Positions 11,695 through 23,763 of a stretch of DNA of 64,000 bases are shown here, piece by piece; positions within the stretch are counted from its first letter, which is position 1, and each line of letters begins with the position of its first letter. Under the pieces are notes generated by a model. It saw only the letters and a program-made list of their open reading frames with translations, searched no databases and was not told where the DNA came from. The stretch is from Litomosoides sigmodontis (Eukaryota; Nematoda; Chromadorea; Rhabditida; Onchocercidae): assembly GCA_963070105.1 (NCBI GenBank), contig OY718804.1, positions 9,516,317 to 9,580,316 of the forward strand. Direction: 5' to 3'. The position numbers and the translations under genes are program-made.

Positions 11695-12516
11695 TCATTT
11701 CCTCATCGTAGTTTTAATTGGATCACTTGAAATTTTTTGCTGCTTCTGTTCACTTGGAATTGTTGGCACACACGGTATCAAACGTACATTCCTTTGGAAA
11801 TTCTGCTTTGTATTTTTCAACTCAGGCACAAGTAAATACCCTGAAACAAATCTTATTTAGGAACGTTGTAATAGTTGGTGGCAGTGTTGTTTAAGAATAA
11901 ACCGTAAGAGTTCGGCTTGATCTGGCTTTGAAAAAAACGAATATAGCTCACTCCTTTTTTGAACAAATTTAAAATTTTCAACTAAAAAACACCATGGAGC
12001 TAGAAAATATCTGAACTGACCGGTATTGATCAATTTTATAGTTAAAACACCACAAATCGAACATAATCATACAATCAGAGGCACAGAATTCTCTATTTTC
12101 ATTAGAGGATTATAAAATGGGTAAAGATAACAGATATTAGTGAATACCTCTTTCGATGACTGAAAAACGTTCATTTAAGCTAACTGCTCGATTGCTATAT
12201 TTGGATGCTTTTTGAGGAAGCGCTACGAAATTACGTTGAATAAATTCTCTTCCTTCCAAAGGCTTGATAGTGTAACTATATCCTTGTGACATCGATCCTG
12301 AAAGCCGCTAAAGACTACAAAGCATAAAAACGTCATCCCGAAAGACAAGATGTCACCACTGATTGTCAACAATAGCTTGTTCGGTCTGCATACTAATGCA
12401 CAGATATATATGTACTGGCGGGTTAGAATCAGTCTGTGGTGCAGATATGAGTGGATTATGCTCATACTGCTAATACTGGGAACTTTGGGCAGCCGTTGTC
12501 TCCTTCGTTGCTCCAT
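11695..12516 (-). CDS. Small basic protein of unknown function
   Basis: Three exons (12468-12516, 12148-12297, 11695-11840) close in phase to 114 aa. I do not recognise the family. Visible features: a basic start (MEQRRRQRLPK), a central SLNERFSVIERGY segment, and a Lys/Gln/Ser-rich tail ending TTMRK. There is no signal peptide and no membrane segment. The SLNERF string resembles the short SLNERF stretch near the N-terminus of CHTOP, an mRNA-export adaptor, but six residues alone do not prove relationship. The reading frame continuing from exon 1 through the intron gives a longer ORF, which I rejected because it has a GTATGA donor in the right place and a clean TTTCAG acceptor. The gene is divergent from PPME1 (start 13206). 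Confidence 0.65.
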
Positions 12517-13205
12517 TTTCGTCGCAACAATTTAATTTGAATTTTAAAATGAGGCCTCACCGCCACTTATTACCGACCCTGAAGTGGCCGGACCTTGTTT
12601 GATGGTTGAGACTGTTGTTCCCTTCGTTGCGATGCAGTGATTGTGAAACATCCTTTCCCGGGGTGTCGTGGGGATGGTGGATGTTGTGGTTAGGTTAAGA
12701 GGTTGTAATTAATTCAATAAGTGACGGTTTTGTGTGAATGGAACGATGAGGAATGCTGTTGTATTTTTGTACTCTTTTATGCCATCATTTATCGGCAATG
12801 TGTACAGTTTGAGTCAAAAATTTGGCTTGAATAAAGTTTTAAGTAAATGTTATTTAATGTCAGCCTAAAGTGATGTATTTCGCTCTGTTAAGTGACGAAG
12901 GAATTGAGGAAAGCGTTCAAACATGTTTGGTATATACGTGAAGAGATTCCTATTAATGGCAACCTAAAGCATGCTTAGCATATTTTAGTCGTTTTAAATT
13001 GAATTTATTAGACCAATTCATCCATTTACATTTTTTATCAGTTGCTGTTGTTGAAATTTTGATTATTTCTCAGTACGTCAGCTTCAAACACGCAGTTACG
13101 TACTTACAGTATAACTCTTCTCAACGTCTAATTTTTAGGCTTCTGTTTGTAAGCAACTGCAACTGCTTTTTACATCTAATATACAGGAAAGGTGTCGCGT
13201 AGGAA
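12517..13205. promoter_or_regulatory. Divergent intergenic region upstream of PPME1
   Basis: About 690 bp lie between the start codons of the unknown 114-aa gene and PPME1. It must hold both promoters. Around 12540-12680 the base composition is richer in G+C and in TGTTG/GTTG runs than its surroundings. No coding exon was seen. Confidence 0.45.
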
Positions 13206-15262
13206 ATGAGTTCGCTACACAAGCAAGTAGTAAAGAGAGGTTTACCGTCAATCAGTGAAAGTGGAAATAACACTGAAATTGGGTAAGTGCCTCTAAGCTT
13301 CATGCTTTTGCTCGATTATCTACCCGATAAGTAGTAGAGCTCCAGTCTATTAAAAAGTATTCTGATTTTGTGAAAGTCTTTTGAAAAAAAAAAGTTGTGG
13401 AGGATTTTATGTGAAAATTTTTAGAACAGATCCATCAACGAGTAGAGAGTTTCGTCGCGGTAATGCGATGGACGTTACGCCACTTGAATGGAATGAATTT
13501 TTCGACAGGAAGCTGAATTTGAACATTAACGATGATGTTTTTTGCGTTTATAGAAAAGGTGACACAGGACCAATGTTTTACATGCTTCACGGTGGTGGTT
13601 ATTCTGGTCTGACTTGGGCAGCCGTGACAGTAAGTTCTCCTAATTTTGGATTTGGAATTTTATTATTAATATAATTCACTTCTAAGTGAGGGCATTAAAT
13701 GTTATCTAAAATTTGTATAAGTTGGTTCATTTTCTAAAGATAAAACTCCTTGATGATGACTTAAGAAAGTTTCAAAATATTTCAAAATGTGAAGTACGTG
13801 AATCGTATAATATTGAATCTAATAGCCTTATCCAGTTTTTTTAATTGGAATGTGACTTCGTTCTGTCAGTGAGTAACGAAATTATAACTTTAGGAGGGAC
13901 TTTTATCGCAACTACGTTGCCGAGTAGTAGCACCAGACTTGCGTGGTCATGGTGATACAGTTACAAAAGATGACCAAGATTTATCTACTGAACGTCAAAT
14001 CGAAGATATTGTGGCTATACATGAAAATATATGTGGCGATGAAGCAATTCCGACATTTATAATTGGACATAGGTTGGCTTGTTAGCATTCATACAAAGTA
14101 TTTTCAAAAAATCAATCTCATTTGTGAGTCGGTAACCGTTGGTCTTACTTTAATTCTGTAATTCTTTCTTGAAAAAAACTTGGTGTTAACTAGTTTCTTT
14201 TGTTCAGTATGGGTGGCGCCCTTGCGGTACATGTAGCAGCTAGTGGTCGTTTGAAGGGTCTAATCGGTATTGCGGTTATTGATGTTGTAGAAGGTACAGC
14301 TATGGAAGCACTGACAACGATGAAACATTTTTTAAAAAGTCGACCACAAAAATTTGGCAGTGTCGGTGGTATGCCTATACAATTTGATTGTCCATTCTCT
14401 TGAAGCAAGGAAAAAATATAGATATAAAATGTACTACAAAAGGGGGAGGGGGAAAGAGTAATTCGCAGCCTATGACAGTTTTTCTGATGTCCGTGAGTGT
14501 CGCAGTTGAACTAATGAAATATTCTAACAACGACATTAAACCATTTAAACCGTCACACTAATTTTAATTTCGTACATTTAAGCCGCAGTAGAATGGTGCT
14601 GTAAGTCGGGAACGGCGAAGAATTCTCGAGCTGCTCGCGTCTCTATGCCTGCCCAAATTAAAAAGATTGGCGATGTGAGTTTGCTGTTTTCGTATTTTGT
14701 TTTTACCTTTGTAATAATTTTATTTGCCTTTGAAAAATAAGCCAATATTTTTTTCCTCTACAATGGCGTTAATGTCAGTGTAGGTTTTTGTAGTTGTATA
14801 CATGGAGAATTGATTTGTCTAAAACGGAGCCACATTGGGTTGGGTGGTTCAAAGGCCTCTCCAAGTTGTTTCTCAGCTGTCGTGTACCGAAACTTCTAGT
14901 CCTTGCTGGCATTGACAGGCTAGACACCGATCTAATTGTGAGTTTAGTCGTTATATTCTGTTTTTATACTTTTTGTTCCCCGCTTCCTGTTTGATTTTCA
15001 AATTTTCCTGTTTCCATCGATTATAATTCTTAACTTGAAGGATTAATGTTGGACTCATGCGAAAGTTTTCATTTTGCCAACCTAATTTCATGAAATTTAG
15101 ATTTCGTAAATTTTCTAGGTGGGGCAGATGCAGGGCAAATTTCAAGAAACGATAATGCCGAAAGCAGGTCATGCTGTGCAAGAGGATTCTCCGGAAGAGC
15201 TTGCTGATACGTTGGCAAATTTTGCGTTACGAAACCAATTTTGTCATCCTTGCTTTTCCTGA
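13206..15262 (+). CDS. PPME1: Protein phosphatase methylesterase 1
   Basis: Seven exons (13206-13282, 13425-13629, 13894-14072, 14208-14365, 14583-14674, 14794-14937, 15119-15262) join in phase to 332 aa. It is an alpha/beta hydrolase. The oxyanion segment is MLHGGGYSGLTWA, VVAPDLRGHGDT follows, the nucleophile elbow is GHSMGGA (split by the exon 3/4 junction), the acid is the Asp of VIDVVEGTAM, and the catalytic His is in KAGHAVQED. YTWRIDLSKTE and LLVLAGIDRLD are further family signatures. The enzyme removes the C-terminal methyl ester from the PP2A catalytic subunit in cytosol and nucleus, countering LCMT1. The protein is about 50 residues shorter than human PPME1; the acidic loop that in vertebrates precedes the YTWR segment is missing here. 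Confidence 0.95.
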
Positions 15263-15623
15263 TTGTGTGTATTAATGTACATCAGTTACAGAAGCTTTAC
15301 TTTTTGTTAAAAAAAAAACATTTATCTTTCGACATTTTAAGATTTTATTACTTTTTGATAGTATGTTCCAGCAAAATTAATTACATTTGAACAAATTTTT
15401 TTCAGGCACATTTAATCATAGTATGTGTTTATCACCTTTTTCCTGCCCTCCTAATCATTTTGTGGAAGAAGTGCATCATAGAACACACTAATATGAATTA
15501 TTGCCGTCTTCGTCAAATATGTATTCTGATCTGGTTAAGATATGTGGAAGGTACGGCACCTAAATTTGCATACTGTTCACGACCAAAATTCTCTGCAGTT
15601 TGCGAATGGGTATTTTAACCTCT
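15263..15623. other. Short convergent intergenic region
   Basis: The gap between the PPME1 stop and the stop of the minus-strand gene at 15624 is 361 bp. It is AT-rich and shows no coding feature. Confidence 0.5.
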
Positions 15624-16987
15624 TTAGTCACCACAAAATGCAAAAGCATTATTAATCTGTACTATTGATACTATGTTAATGATTGTTAGGATTGGAACAC
15701 GTGGCGAAGTAAGAAACTGACGAACCGTAGGTGTCCGTTCGGCGTACGTGACGTCAACGTATGGTGCAAAATTTTGCAACTCTTCTAGCTGATACTGTGA
15801 TGGGATGTGCAGTTTCTGTGCCACATTATCCACTGAAATGGATGAGACTGTAAAAAAAATTCGACAAGTAATGTAGTTATTCAGATGAGGGAAAAATACT
15901 AATTTAAAATTTGGGTATTTCGTCCTTTGGAATGATTTATTTCATTTTATCTTTTATGGCTTCATGTGTGCATAAATTCTTGTATATTCTTTTCTTTGTA
16001 AATTTGGTGCTTAAAAAGGACAGTTCAATACTACAAATGCAACTATGTTTTCAGTATATGTGCATATAACAGGTTATGTGATACTTAAATGTTACGAAAT
16101 GTCTTTTACTAGGTTCGGCGTTCATGTCAAGCAGATGGTAGAAAGATGACGAAGCATGGGTTTGGCTTTTGCTCGCTTCAGAGCAAGAATTAGATTCGGA
16201 ATGATTAGTCCAAGTCCAGTCAGGGAATTTATGTCGATTTGCTGAAATTTCATTTCACATTCTAGATTAAAGCGGGAATTTCGTGTTATCGAATTATCTT
16301 CCACCATTTATGATTTATGCTCAGAAGACATTTTATAATGCTATCATGTTTAATGTGAAGGTATTTCCCACTTGTATTAATGTCGTATTCACTTTCGAAT
16401 AAACTGTAAGCTGATTTAGAATCATCTTTCCATTTACTCATTCCAATATTATCACTATTAATTGTTTCTGAAATTGCTGAAAGTATCCAACGCTTTAAAA
16501 ATGCAAAAGTGTGCGAAGTTGGAAAATATTTCATATCAACTTTTTGAGGATATGTCACATCATTATATACATTTAAATTAGGAAATATGTTGCAATACAT
16601 CTTCGCATTTTGTAGTAATTGATTTAATTAACTTGTTTAATAGTTTGAAAAATTATTGAACAAGTAATTTCATATCATACTTTCGCAAACATATACACTA
16701 CTAATAGCTGCTTCATCGTTGTTCGTATTTTCTTCAAATTTTGGAATTCCAGTTTCAGTAGGTATTATGAATGGAGGTTCATCATTACCATCACTATGAT
16801 TATTAGTGGTAAATGATAATGCTGAACTAATTGATGAGGTACTAGGCGTAGAACAAGCACTATCATCAGGTAGTAGTAGTAATTGTTCGGCAATTGATGG
16901 TGATATCGAATAGGTCATGCTACTGACAATTCCCTCATCTTTGTTTACAGCTGTTGTCATTTCAGATGTATTTAATACGAGAAGATG
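15624..16987 (-). CDS. Uncharacterised gene, 3' exons only
   Basis: Four minus-strand exons can be joined in phase: 16697-16987, 16393-16600, 16110-16241 and 15624-15847, giving about 285 C-terminal residues. I do not recognise the family. The first exon is Ser/Thr/Asp/Asn-rich and probably disordered. The second contains TFAFLKRWILSAISE. The third has the Trp-rich KFPDWTWTNHSES and a Ser-rich stretch. The last has QYQLEELQNFAPYVDV and ends in a hydrophobic tail, INIVSIVQINNAFAF. The exon at 16987 begins at a TTGCAG acceptor in phase 0, so at least one upstream exon is missing; none was found in the next 1.5 kb. The acceptor before 16600 (GCGAAG) is weak, so that junction is a guess. Confidence 0.4.
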
Positions 16988-18528
16988 CTGCAACGAGAAA
17001 GATTAATGTAATCCTTCATGAAATTTCATCGAGTTGCCATTGGATAATATTGCTTCATGAAGTTTCAAACACGAATCCACTTCTCTGTTTGTGATAGCTA
17101 ACCGATCGATCGTTTCTCAGAGTTGTTAGTGATAATTTTCAAGAGGATCAAGTAATCTAATTGTTATGAGTAAACTAACCGACTATAAGCGAGGATTAAT
17201 TCACAATGATGAGTGATTGTTAATTTACACTTATGAAATACTAAACTTCGCTACAGCTTTTCCTGCTACCAATTCAAATTTACTTTTCCATAGTGAAACA
17301 GAAATGCTATGTAATATTATTCATTTTCTCCATAATACACACCATATTATTATCATTCCTTTAATGCCATTATAAAATATCCCTTGAGGGCTTTCATACA
17401 CCTAAAAACTTTTTGTTCCATTGTTGTTCAAAAGTTTACAGACAATCATTAACTTATAGTCTTACTTTAATAAAACATTTAAAGAGATGTTCAAAACATC
17501 CTTTACGCACAATTTCTCCTTTTTTCCTGATCAATAGATGACTTGTTCAATTAAATTCAAAATATCTGAAATACTTAGCATAAAATTTATCTTCCTGTAA
17601 TAGATTTTCTATCAATGATCAAAGATACAGAGAAGATATAATTTATATGCACAATGATAACTTATCACCTAAGAAATATTATTAAGTGATTAATAAATTT
17701 AGTAAAAAAAAATGAAATAACAATACCATTTCCCTAAGATTGTGTTATCAAAAAAAAGGGAAGTGTTATTAAGAAAGTTAACGCTAGAGGGTGTTCACTT
17801 ACAGATTGATTTTTTTTACGCACTTTTTATTAATACATATATCTTACAATAATTTTTAAAAAGATGCGAGAATTAATTTTAAAAAAACCTTTAAAAAATC
17901 ACCCCTAATATGCAAATAACAATAATAAATGTCAGCAAAAGTTCGGACGTTGATAAAACTAATCTTTCAAATGATAACATATTTCAATTAATGAATGCAA
18001 TAATTACAAGAGATGTTGTTAATTAATGAGTAATTTGTAATAAAATATAATTTTTGCAGATGCTGCGGTTTACTTCACACTTAATTTCACAATGAGCGGA
18101 AGAAGGAAGAAAGAGAGAGAGAGAGAGAGAGCAGTTCTAGATGTTTTGTATTTCTTTCACAACAACATCAATTAAATAATTGCCGTGAAAAAAGCTAACA
18201 ATTCTTTGGCTAATCTTATTTTGTAAATGGATCAATGTTCTGAACATGAAATTCCGATCGATCTTTTCCACTATCCTAAACATAACTAAATGATATTCTT
18301 CGAAAAATAAATAATTAGTCCTTCTTCCTCTTCGCTCACTGACAACAGTGAAATGTGACAGTAAGTTAGCCTCTTGTTCAACTGGATAAATAAAGGAGCG
18401 TAGAAATAAATGAATTCAAAATATAAAATTTCATTTAAATATTTCAAAGATTAAAATGCTGAAAGAAACAATCGATGAATGATTAATTCATATTTTGTCA
18501 ATCCATTTGATGATAATTAATTACGTAA
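16988..18528. other. AT-rich non-coding stretch
   Basis: No supported exon was seen. The stretch is very AT-rich and contains a (GA)n microsatellite at about 18112-18132. It may include 5' introns and exons of the gene ending at 15624, and the 3' UTR of the gene starting at 19332. Confidence 0.45.
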
Positions 18529-19332
18529 TTAACGACGGCAGAATAGGCAGCGTAGGATTGAAAGTACGAAGGATGCAAGCATCATTACTGCAACCACCGC
18601 CAACACCACAATGACCCACGTCTGTAATTTACAGGACAAGTGAAATGAATGATAGATGGAGAAAATTATTTGCTGCAATTAATTCATTCGTTTAAATTTC
18701 AAGAGGAATGAAAATTTTGGAAGAAGTTGGAAATTTCACCTGAAGATTGAAACAGCAGTCTTTGTTAGCAGTACCGCAGCATTTGTAATAATGGAGAATG
18801 CTTGATGCGGGACATTGGGTGCCAACAACCGGTACAGGACACCATGTTGCGCCGTCCTACAAACGATCCATTCGGAAGAGAGATTTCGACAAATAATTGA
18901 AACAGAGAAAAACACACACACACACACACAGAATTATCGAATTCGAATAAAATTATTAACAAAATCTTTTTCCCTCAAATTAAAAGTATTACTTTACTTC
19001 ATCTCATTGTTTTGTAACTTTCCTATCATTCCTCACAACGCAATGCAAAATGAGTGAATGAGCTTATCGAGAAATTGAACTTTGCAATTTCTAACGCTTA
19101 TTTGACTTATTGCATTAACAATTACTTTCTTGAAAAAGACATTTGCAAGATTAAAAAATATTTAATGTGTTTCAGGGATTAATAGCAATTAATTAACCAG
19201 TTAAATTAGGCACCACTTAAATGTCGTACTACTAACCTTAGTAGTTGTCACTTCACGTACAACACTTTCCACATCATCACTTGATGCAATTGTAGCAATG
19301 ACTGATAAAAGTAGTAGTGCAACAGATAGCAT
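18529..19332 (-). CDS. Small Cys-rich single-pass membrane protein, Shisa-like
   Basis: Three exons (19237-19332, 18740-18856, 18529-18621) join in phase 0 to 101 aa. Residues 1-18 form a signal peptide (MLSVALLLLSVIATIASS). An extracellular segment follows with six cysteines: WCPVPVVGTQCP, then YKCCGTANKDCCF. After it comes one membrane helix (WVIVVLAVVAVMMLASFVL) and a very short basic, Cys-containing tail, LRCLFCRR. The order signal peptide, CC-rich motif ending right at the helix, short tail resembles Shisa-family adaptors, where a CCGTC...CC motif precedes the membrane segment. The resemblance is only in layout and a few residues, so family membership is an inference. An (AC)n tract at 18911-18930 lies in intron 1. 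Confidence 0.75.
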
Positions 19333-20369
19333 TTCGATGAATATAACGATTTACGTACGTTCCTTCAATCACACTTACACGTATTTTTATCACTTAATAA
19401 ATGTAATACGCGTAACGCATAACTATCATTTGTTGTTTCGTCTAATCTAATAGGATAGATTTCGATGCATAATTATCGTAAAATCTACGCGAAATGTACA
19501 GAAATGTGATGTTCAACGTGGATGGCATCGATCGATTAACGTTTTATGCGTTGCAGAAAGGTCGTAGGTGTCGCAGATGTCACCAAGCAAGAAGACTAAT
19601 GAGAACACAAAGGACAAATGACAGGAACACAACATCTGTGACGGACACAAATCGATAATAAGCAGGGAAAGTGAGGAGGAAGCCGTTGACATGGTCATCC
19701 ATACGTGTACGAAATTAATTCCTCACGTCGCATCCACCCACACACGTCAGGCATCGTAACCTGCAACTGTGCACGTACCGCTCCTCATGGAAAGCAATCA
19801 CTCTTTCAGCAACACTATTCAACAGATAACAATGATTTTTAAGCTATTAACAACGAAATGAATAATGATAATGATGAGGATAGAGAATCTATTTCCTCAC
19901 ACAATTCACATTTTTTTTTCTTCACTTCGTTCCAATTGTTTTAGCAAATTTATATTAATTAAATATTTGCAAGCAATTCATTAATTGGTTTATATTTTTT
20001 CATTTCAGATTTAGTTGTCCGTTTAATTCGATTGAAAATTTATTCAATTATCACAATATAAATGATCAATTGATTGATTGACTGGCTGATCGCTGATAGC
20101 TCGAAGGAAGTGGAAGTGGAAATGCTATGCCAGCGATAATCCATCCTCTAACCTAAACGATAGGAGCGATCAATAAGCATAAGCGTAACTGATAAGATGT
20201 CCTACATTTATCAGTGCTTCACGTAAAGCGTAAGCTTATCAATGACGTTGCTATCACTGACGGCGCATGGTACCGTTAATGTACGAGTGAAATGTGAGGA
20301 CTTCAGCAATATTACGCAAAAGAAACAACAATTATATGCTGCTTAAATCAAAATAAATGTTAACGAGAA

Positions 20370-20370
<1 letters not shown>

Positions 20371-20411
<41 letters not shown>
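20371..20411. repeat. (GA)n microsatellite
   Basis: A nearly uninterrupted run of GA dinucleotides, about 40 bp long, in the gene-free region. Confidence 0.95.
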
Positions 20412-20414
<3 letters not shown>

Positions 20415-21212
20415 TGGAGACGGAAAACTTACTGTTCAATTTAAGAAGGATTGCAAAGAGCTTAGGGATTTGAAATCGATGGAAAATTTGACGAATGGGG
20501 GAAAATGAAATTTGGATGGAATGCATGACTCACTTTGCTATTTATATCTCGATTCTTACCACCGAAATACCCGACAATTAGTGGTGAAAATCCATCCACT
20601 GGTGCAATTGATGGATGATAATTTGATAAATCGATTGATGAAAATGATAAATAAATACACGAATGAATGATAATTTTTGCATCCTAAACAGTGGAACATC
20701 ATCCATTTTATTTTTAAAATTTACAATTAAAATATCACTAATTTACTTTCACACACAGAAGAAGAGAGAGAAGGAGAGAGAGAGAGAGAGAGAAAGTGAG
20801 TGAAAAGGAAAGTGAATTGTTCAAAATGAAATAAAAATATGTAAGAACTTTGGTTGTTTGTTTATTTCTTTCAGAGTGAAAGGAAGGGAAAGAGGGCAAA
20901 ATGCGAGACTTCAATTTGTACATCAATTTTATTCACAGCGATGATTTTACTGATACACAATTAATTATTTTCTATTTATTTGTTTTTTTTTGAAATAAAG
21001 TACATTTATTTCAGAGGAGAAAGTGGAAATTTCAACGAAAAAAAAGCTGCAAAATTGCTAAATGTCAATGTTAGCTTTTTCAGAGCTAATTTTTTAGAGG
21101 AAGAAAAAGAAGAAAGCAATGAATCATAATGTTAAATAAGTCGCGGAGAGAAACGGGTGAATAAAATGTAAAACAGATGGATGAGACGTTCACGGAAAAA
21201 ATACGTAATACT

Positions 21213-21221
21213 CGTAGTAGC

Positions 21222-21253
<32 letters not shown>

Positions 21254-21254
21254 C

Positions 21255-21290
<36 letters not shown>

Positions 21291-21323
21291 GGTGGTGGTG
21301 GTGGTGGTGGTGGTGATGGTGGC
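21213..21323. repeat. Compound trinucleotide repeat, (AGT)n then (GGT)n
   Basis: About 70 bp of AGT triplets, with two AGC interruptions, passes directly into about 40 bp of GGT triplets, with one GAT interruption. No splice-supported coding frame crosses it. Confidence 0.95.
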
Positions 21324-23763
21324 CAGTGGTAATTAGAGATGGAGATGAAAGCTAAATTTAGCTAACCAATCACCCGTCCAACGAAAAGCACTTAGATGGA
21401 AGGTTACTTGGCATTGTGAAGAGTTATTGTAAGATTTCAGGAACTCTCAGGAAAATATGATTCACAAAAACAACCACAGCAAAACTAATCATTTTCAATT
21501 TGAACTTTTGCTTTCTTTTCTTCCTCTCAAACACAATTGCTGGAATAAAATTAAAAAATTTTCAACAAAATTTTTCGCCTTTTTTTTTTTTCAAAAAAAT
21601 CCAAATAAAAAGAAATAATTTAACAACGTATTATACTTTCACTCAATGTCCTTCATTTTTGCGGGGAGAAAAACATTAAAATTGATCGGATGGATAATAC
21701 AAACATAGAAAGGGAGATGGAGAGAGGGAGAGGGAGGGGAGGAGGGGGAGAAAGAGAGAGAGAGAGAAGGAGAGAACGAAGTATAAGATTGAGATGAAAA
21801 TTGATCGAATGAAATTCTTAAGCATATTTTCTTTTTAAATAGTTGTAGTACTCTCGTACTCCTACTCCTTTCTACTACTGATATTCCCACTTCTTACTCG
21901 TCGTACTTGCACTCCTACTGCTACCTCACTACTACTACTACTACTCCGTTCACTCTTACATGCACATGTTCCTCTTCCTCATTGATCACTTTTCTCACAA
22001 TTCGTTTAAATCACTCCCTCTTTTTCTCCCACCCTCTCTCTCTCCCTCTGTCCCTTTGTTCGATTTGTTAGTATGATTTGGTGACTGAAACTTCGAAAAA
22101 GCTCTCATTGATTGCAAGCACTTTTCGCAAATCAACACGTTTCACACAATATTTTCAGCAGGATGAACGATTTTGAAAATGCCTTCTTTCGGTGAAATGT
22201 AATTTCGCGAATTTCACAGTGTGAAATTTGATTCCACTGAAATGGGAAAAGAGGAAGAGGAAGATGTGAATTTGGATTTATTGATTATTGCAATATGTAG
22301 AGGTTGATGGATTGTGCAGCAATATGCTAACTGATCGACCGAACGGCGATGAACGACTTGAGGGGAAAGAAGGAGGAAAACATTTCAGTTAGAAATTGTC
22401 GAAAGAGCGAGCAACATAAGTTATGATACATTTCAAAGCATTTTCGGTTTCGTTGAAATTTTAGACTCATAGCTGACTAACTAAATTCATAACTGACCAG
22501 CGTTGATATAATCAATAATTTTGCCACTGACAATTTCATTTTTAATTCTTAACTGAACGAACTAATTGTTGCAGACAGCTTCATTGGGAGAAAAATAGAC
22601 TTTAATTATTAAATTATTCCCTGTTTCTCTCTTTATTCATTTATTTAATTAATTATCATTACACGACAGACACGCTCCTCGCTTTCCTCACAACTAATAT
22701 AAATGGAAGATATCGATGTATCAGTGGATTGATATGTGCAAGCTTAGTGTTTTCCAATCTCTAAAATTGGAAAAGTACCTTAAAAGGATATCCTCTCCAT
22801 AATTAATTAGCATTAAAATGTTTCAAATGCAATAAGTAATTGAGCATTGAACTTGAAAACAATGCCTAAGTGAGGTTAAGCAATAATTAATTTGTCGAAT
22901 AATAATGCATGCCATTGCTAGCACTCACTTTTAACGTTTCATAACGAATTCATCGAACTAATGACCACCTATGACATCATCTCACGAATGAAATGAATTC
23001 ACATAATTTCTCAACAATTGATGGTATCGTTTGCTAAAGTTTGCAATAGATTTAATTCGCACTCCTGCAAGAGCGCTAAGCCTAAGCATTTCATTTCGTT
23101 CATCTGCGCCACTATCTACTAGCTGAGCGAGAAGAAATTTGGATGAAAAAAAAAGTAATTGAAATTAGAAAGAAGAAACAACGGCATGGGATAGAGCGAA
23201 AGAGAGAAGATTAAATGTGAGAAATGAAGAGAAGCTGTGAAAATGGCAAAATTTGGAAAAGACAAATGAAATTTGATTTGAAAAAACAATTTCCATCTCT
23301 GAGTTTCCAACTGAATTTCATTTGATTAACCGTCAAATAGCTTCCTGAAATCACTTTTATCATGTCAATGCTTGAAATCACTCCTATCAACATCAAACAG
23401 AATTGAGCTAATCGGTTATAATTAAAATATTTCAAGTTCCTTCGCATCGATCAAATAGCCGAAATAATCCTTGGCCCTCACTGTTTAGATCTACTTGAAT
23501 TCACGTTTGGATAACATTTTTCATGCTTCCTTCAATCGATGGACTTTTCTTATTTGACTACTGGAAATCAATGATCGATTATGAAATAAGTTTATTTGTT
23601 CGGTCACACCAATACAAATGAATTATTTGTCAACACTGCTGACATATATACATACATTGAATTATCTACCATCATATTGAATTAATTATCCATCACCTTT
23701 CGATAGATCATCCGACATCCGGTAGTACCACTGACAGTTTGTAGTATACGTGCTACGCCTCCC

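Larger units (their letters stand above)
19333..23763. other. 4.4-kb microsatellite-rich region without recognised genes
   Basis: No exon with splice support was found on either strand. The stretch holds several simple repeats: (GA)n at 20371-20411, GA-rich at about 20766-20795, AGT/GGT triplets at 21213-21323, GGGAGA/GA at about 21715-21776, CTA/CTC triplets around 21925-21945 and (CT)n at about 22026-22050. The short ORFs that cross them are translations of the repeats. It lies upstream of the Shisa-like gene and downstream of the gene ending at 23764. Confidence 0.5.

Noticed and set aside
12223..12516. 97-codon minus-strand ORF starting at the same ATG as the 114-aa protein
   Set aside because: It reads through a GTATGA donor into the intron; the spliced model closes in phase over three exons.
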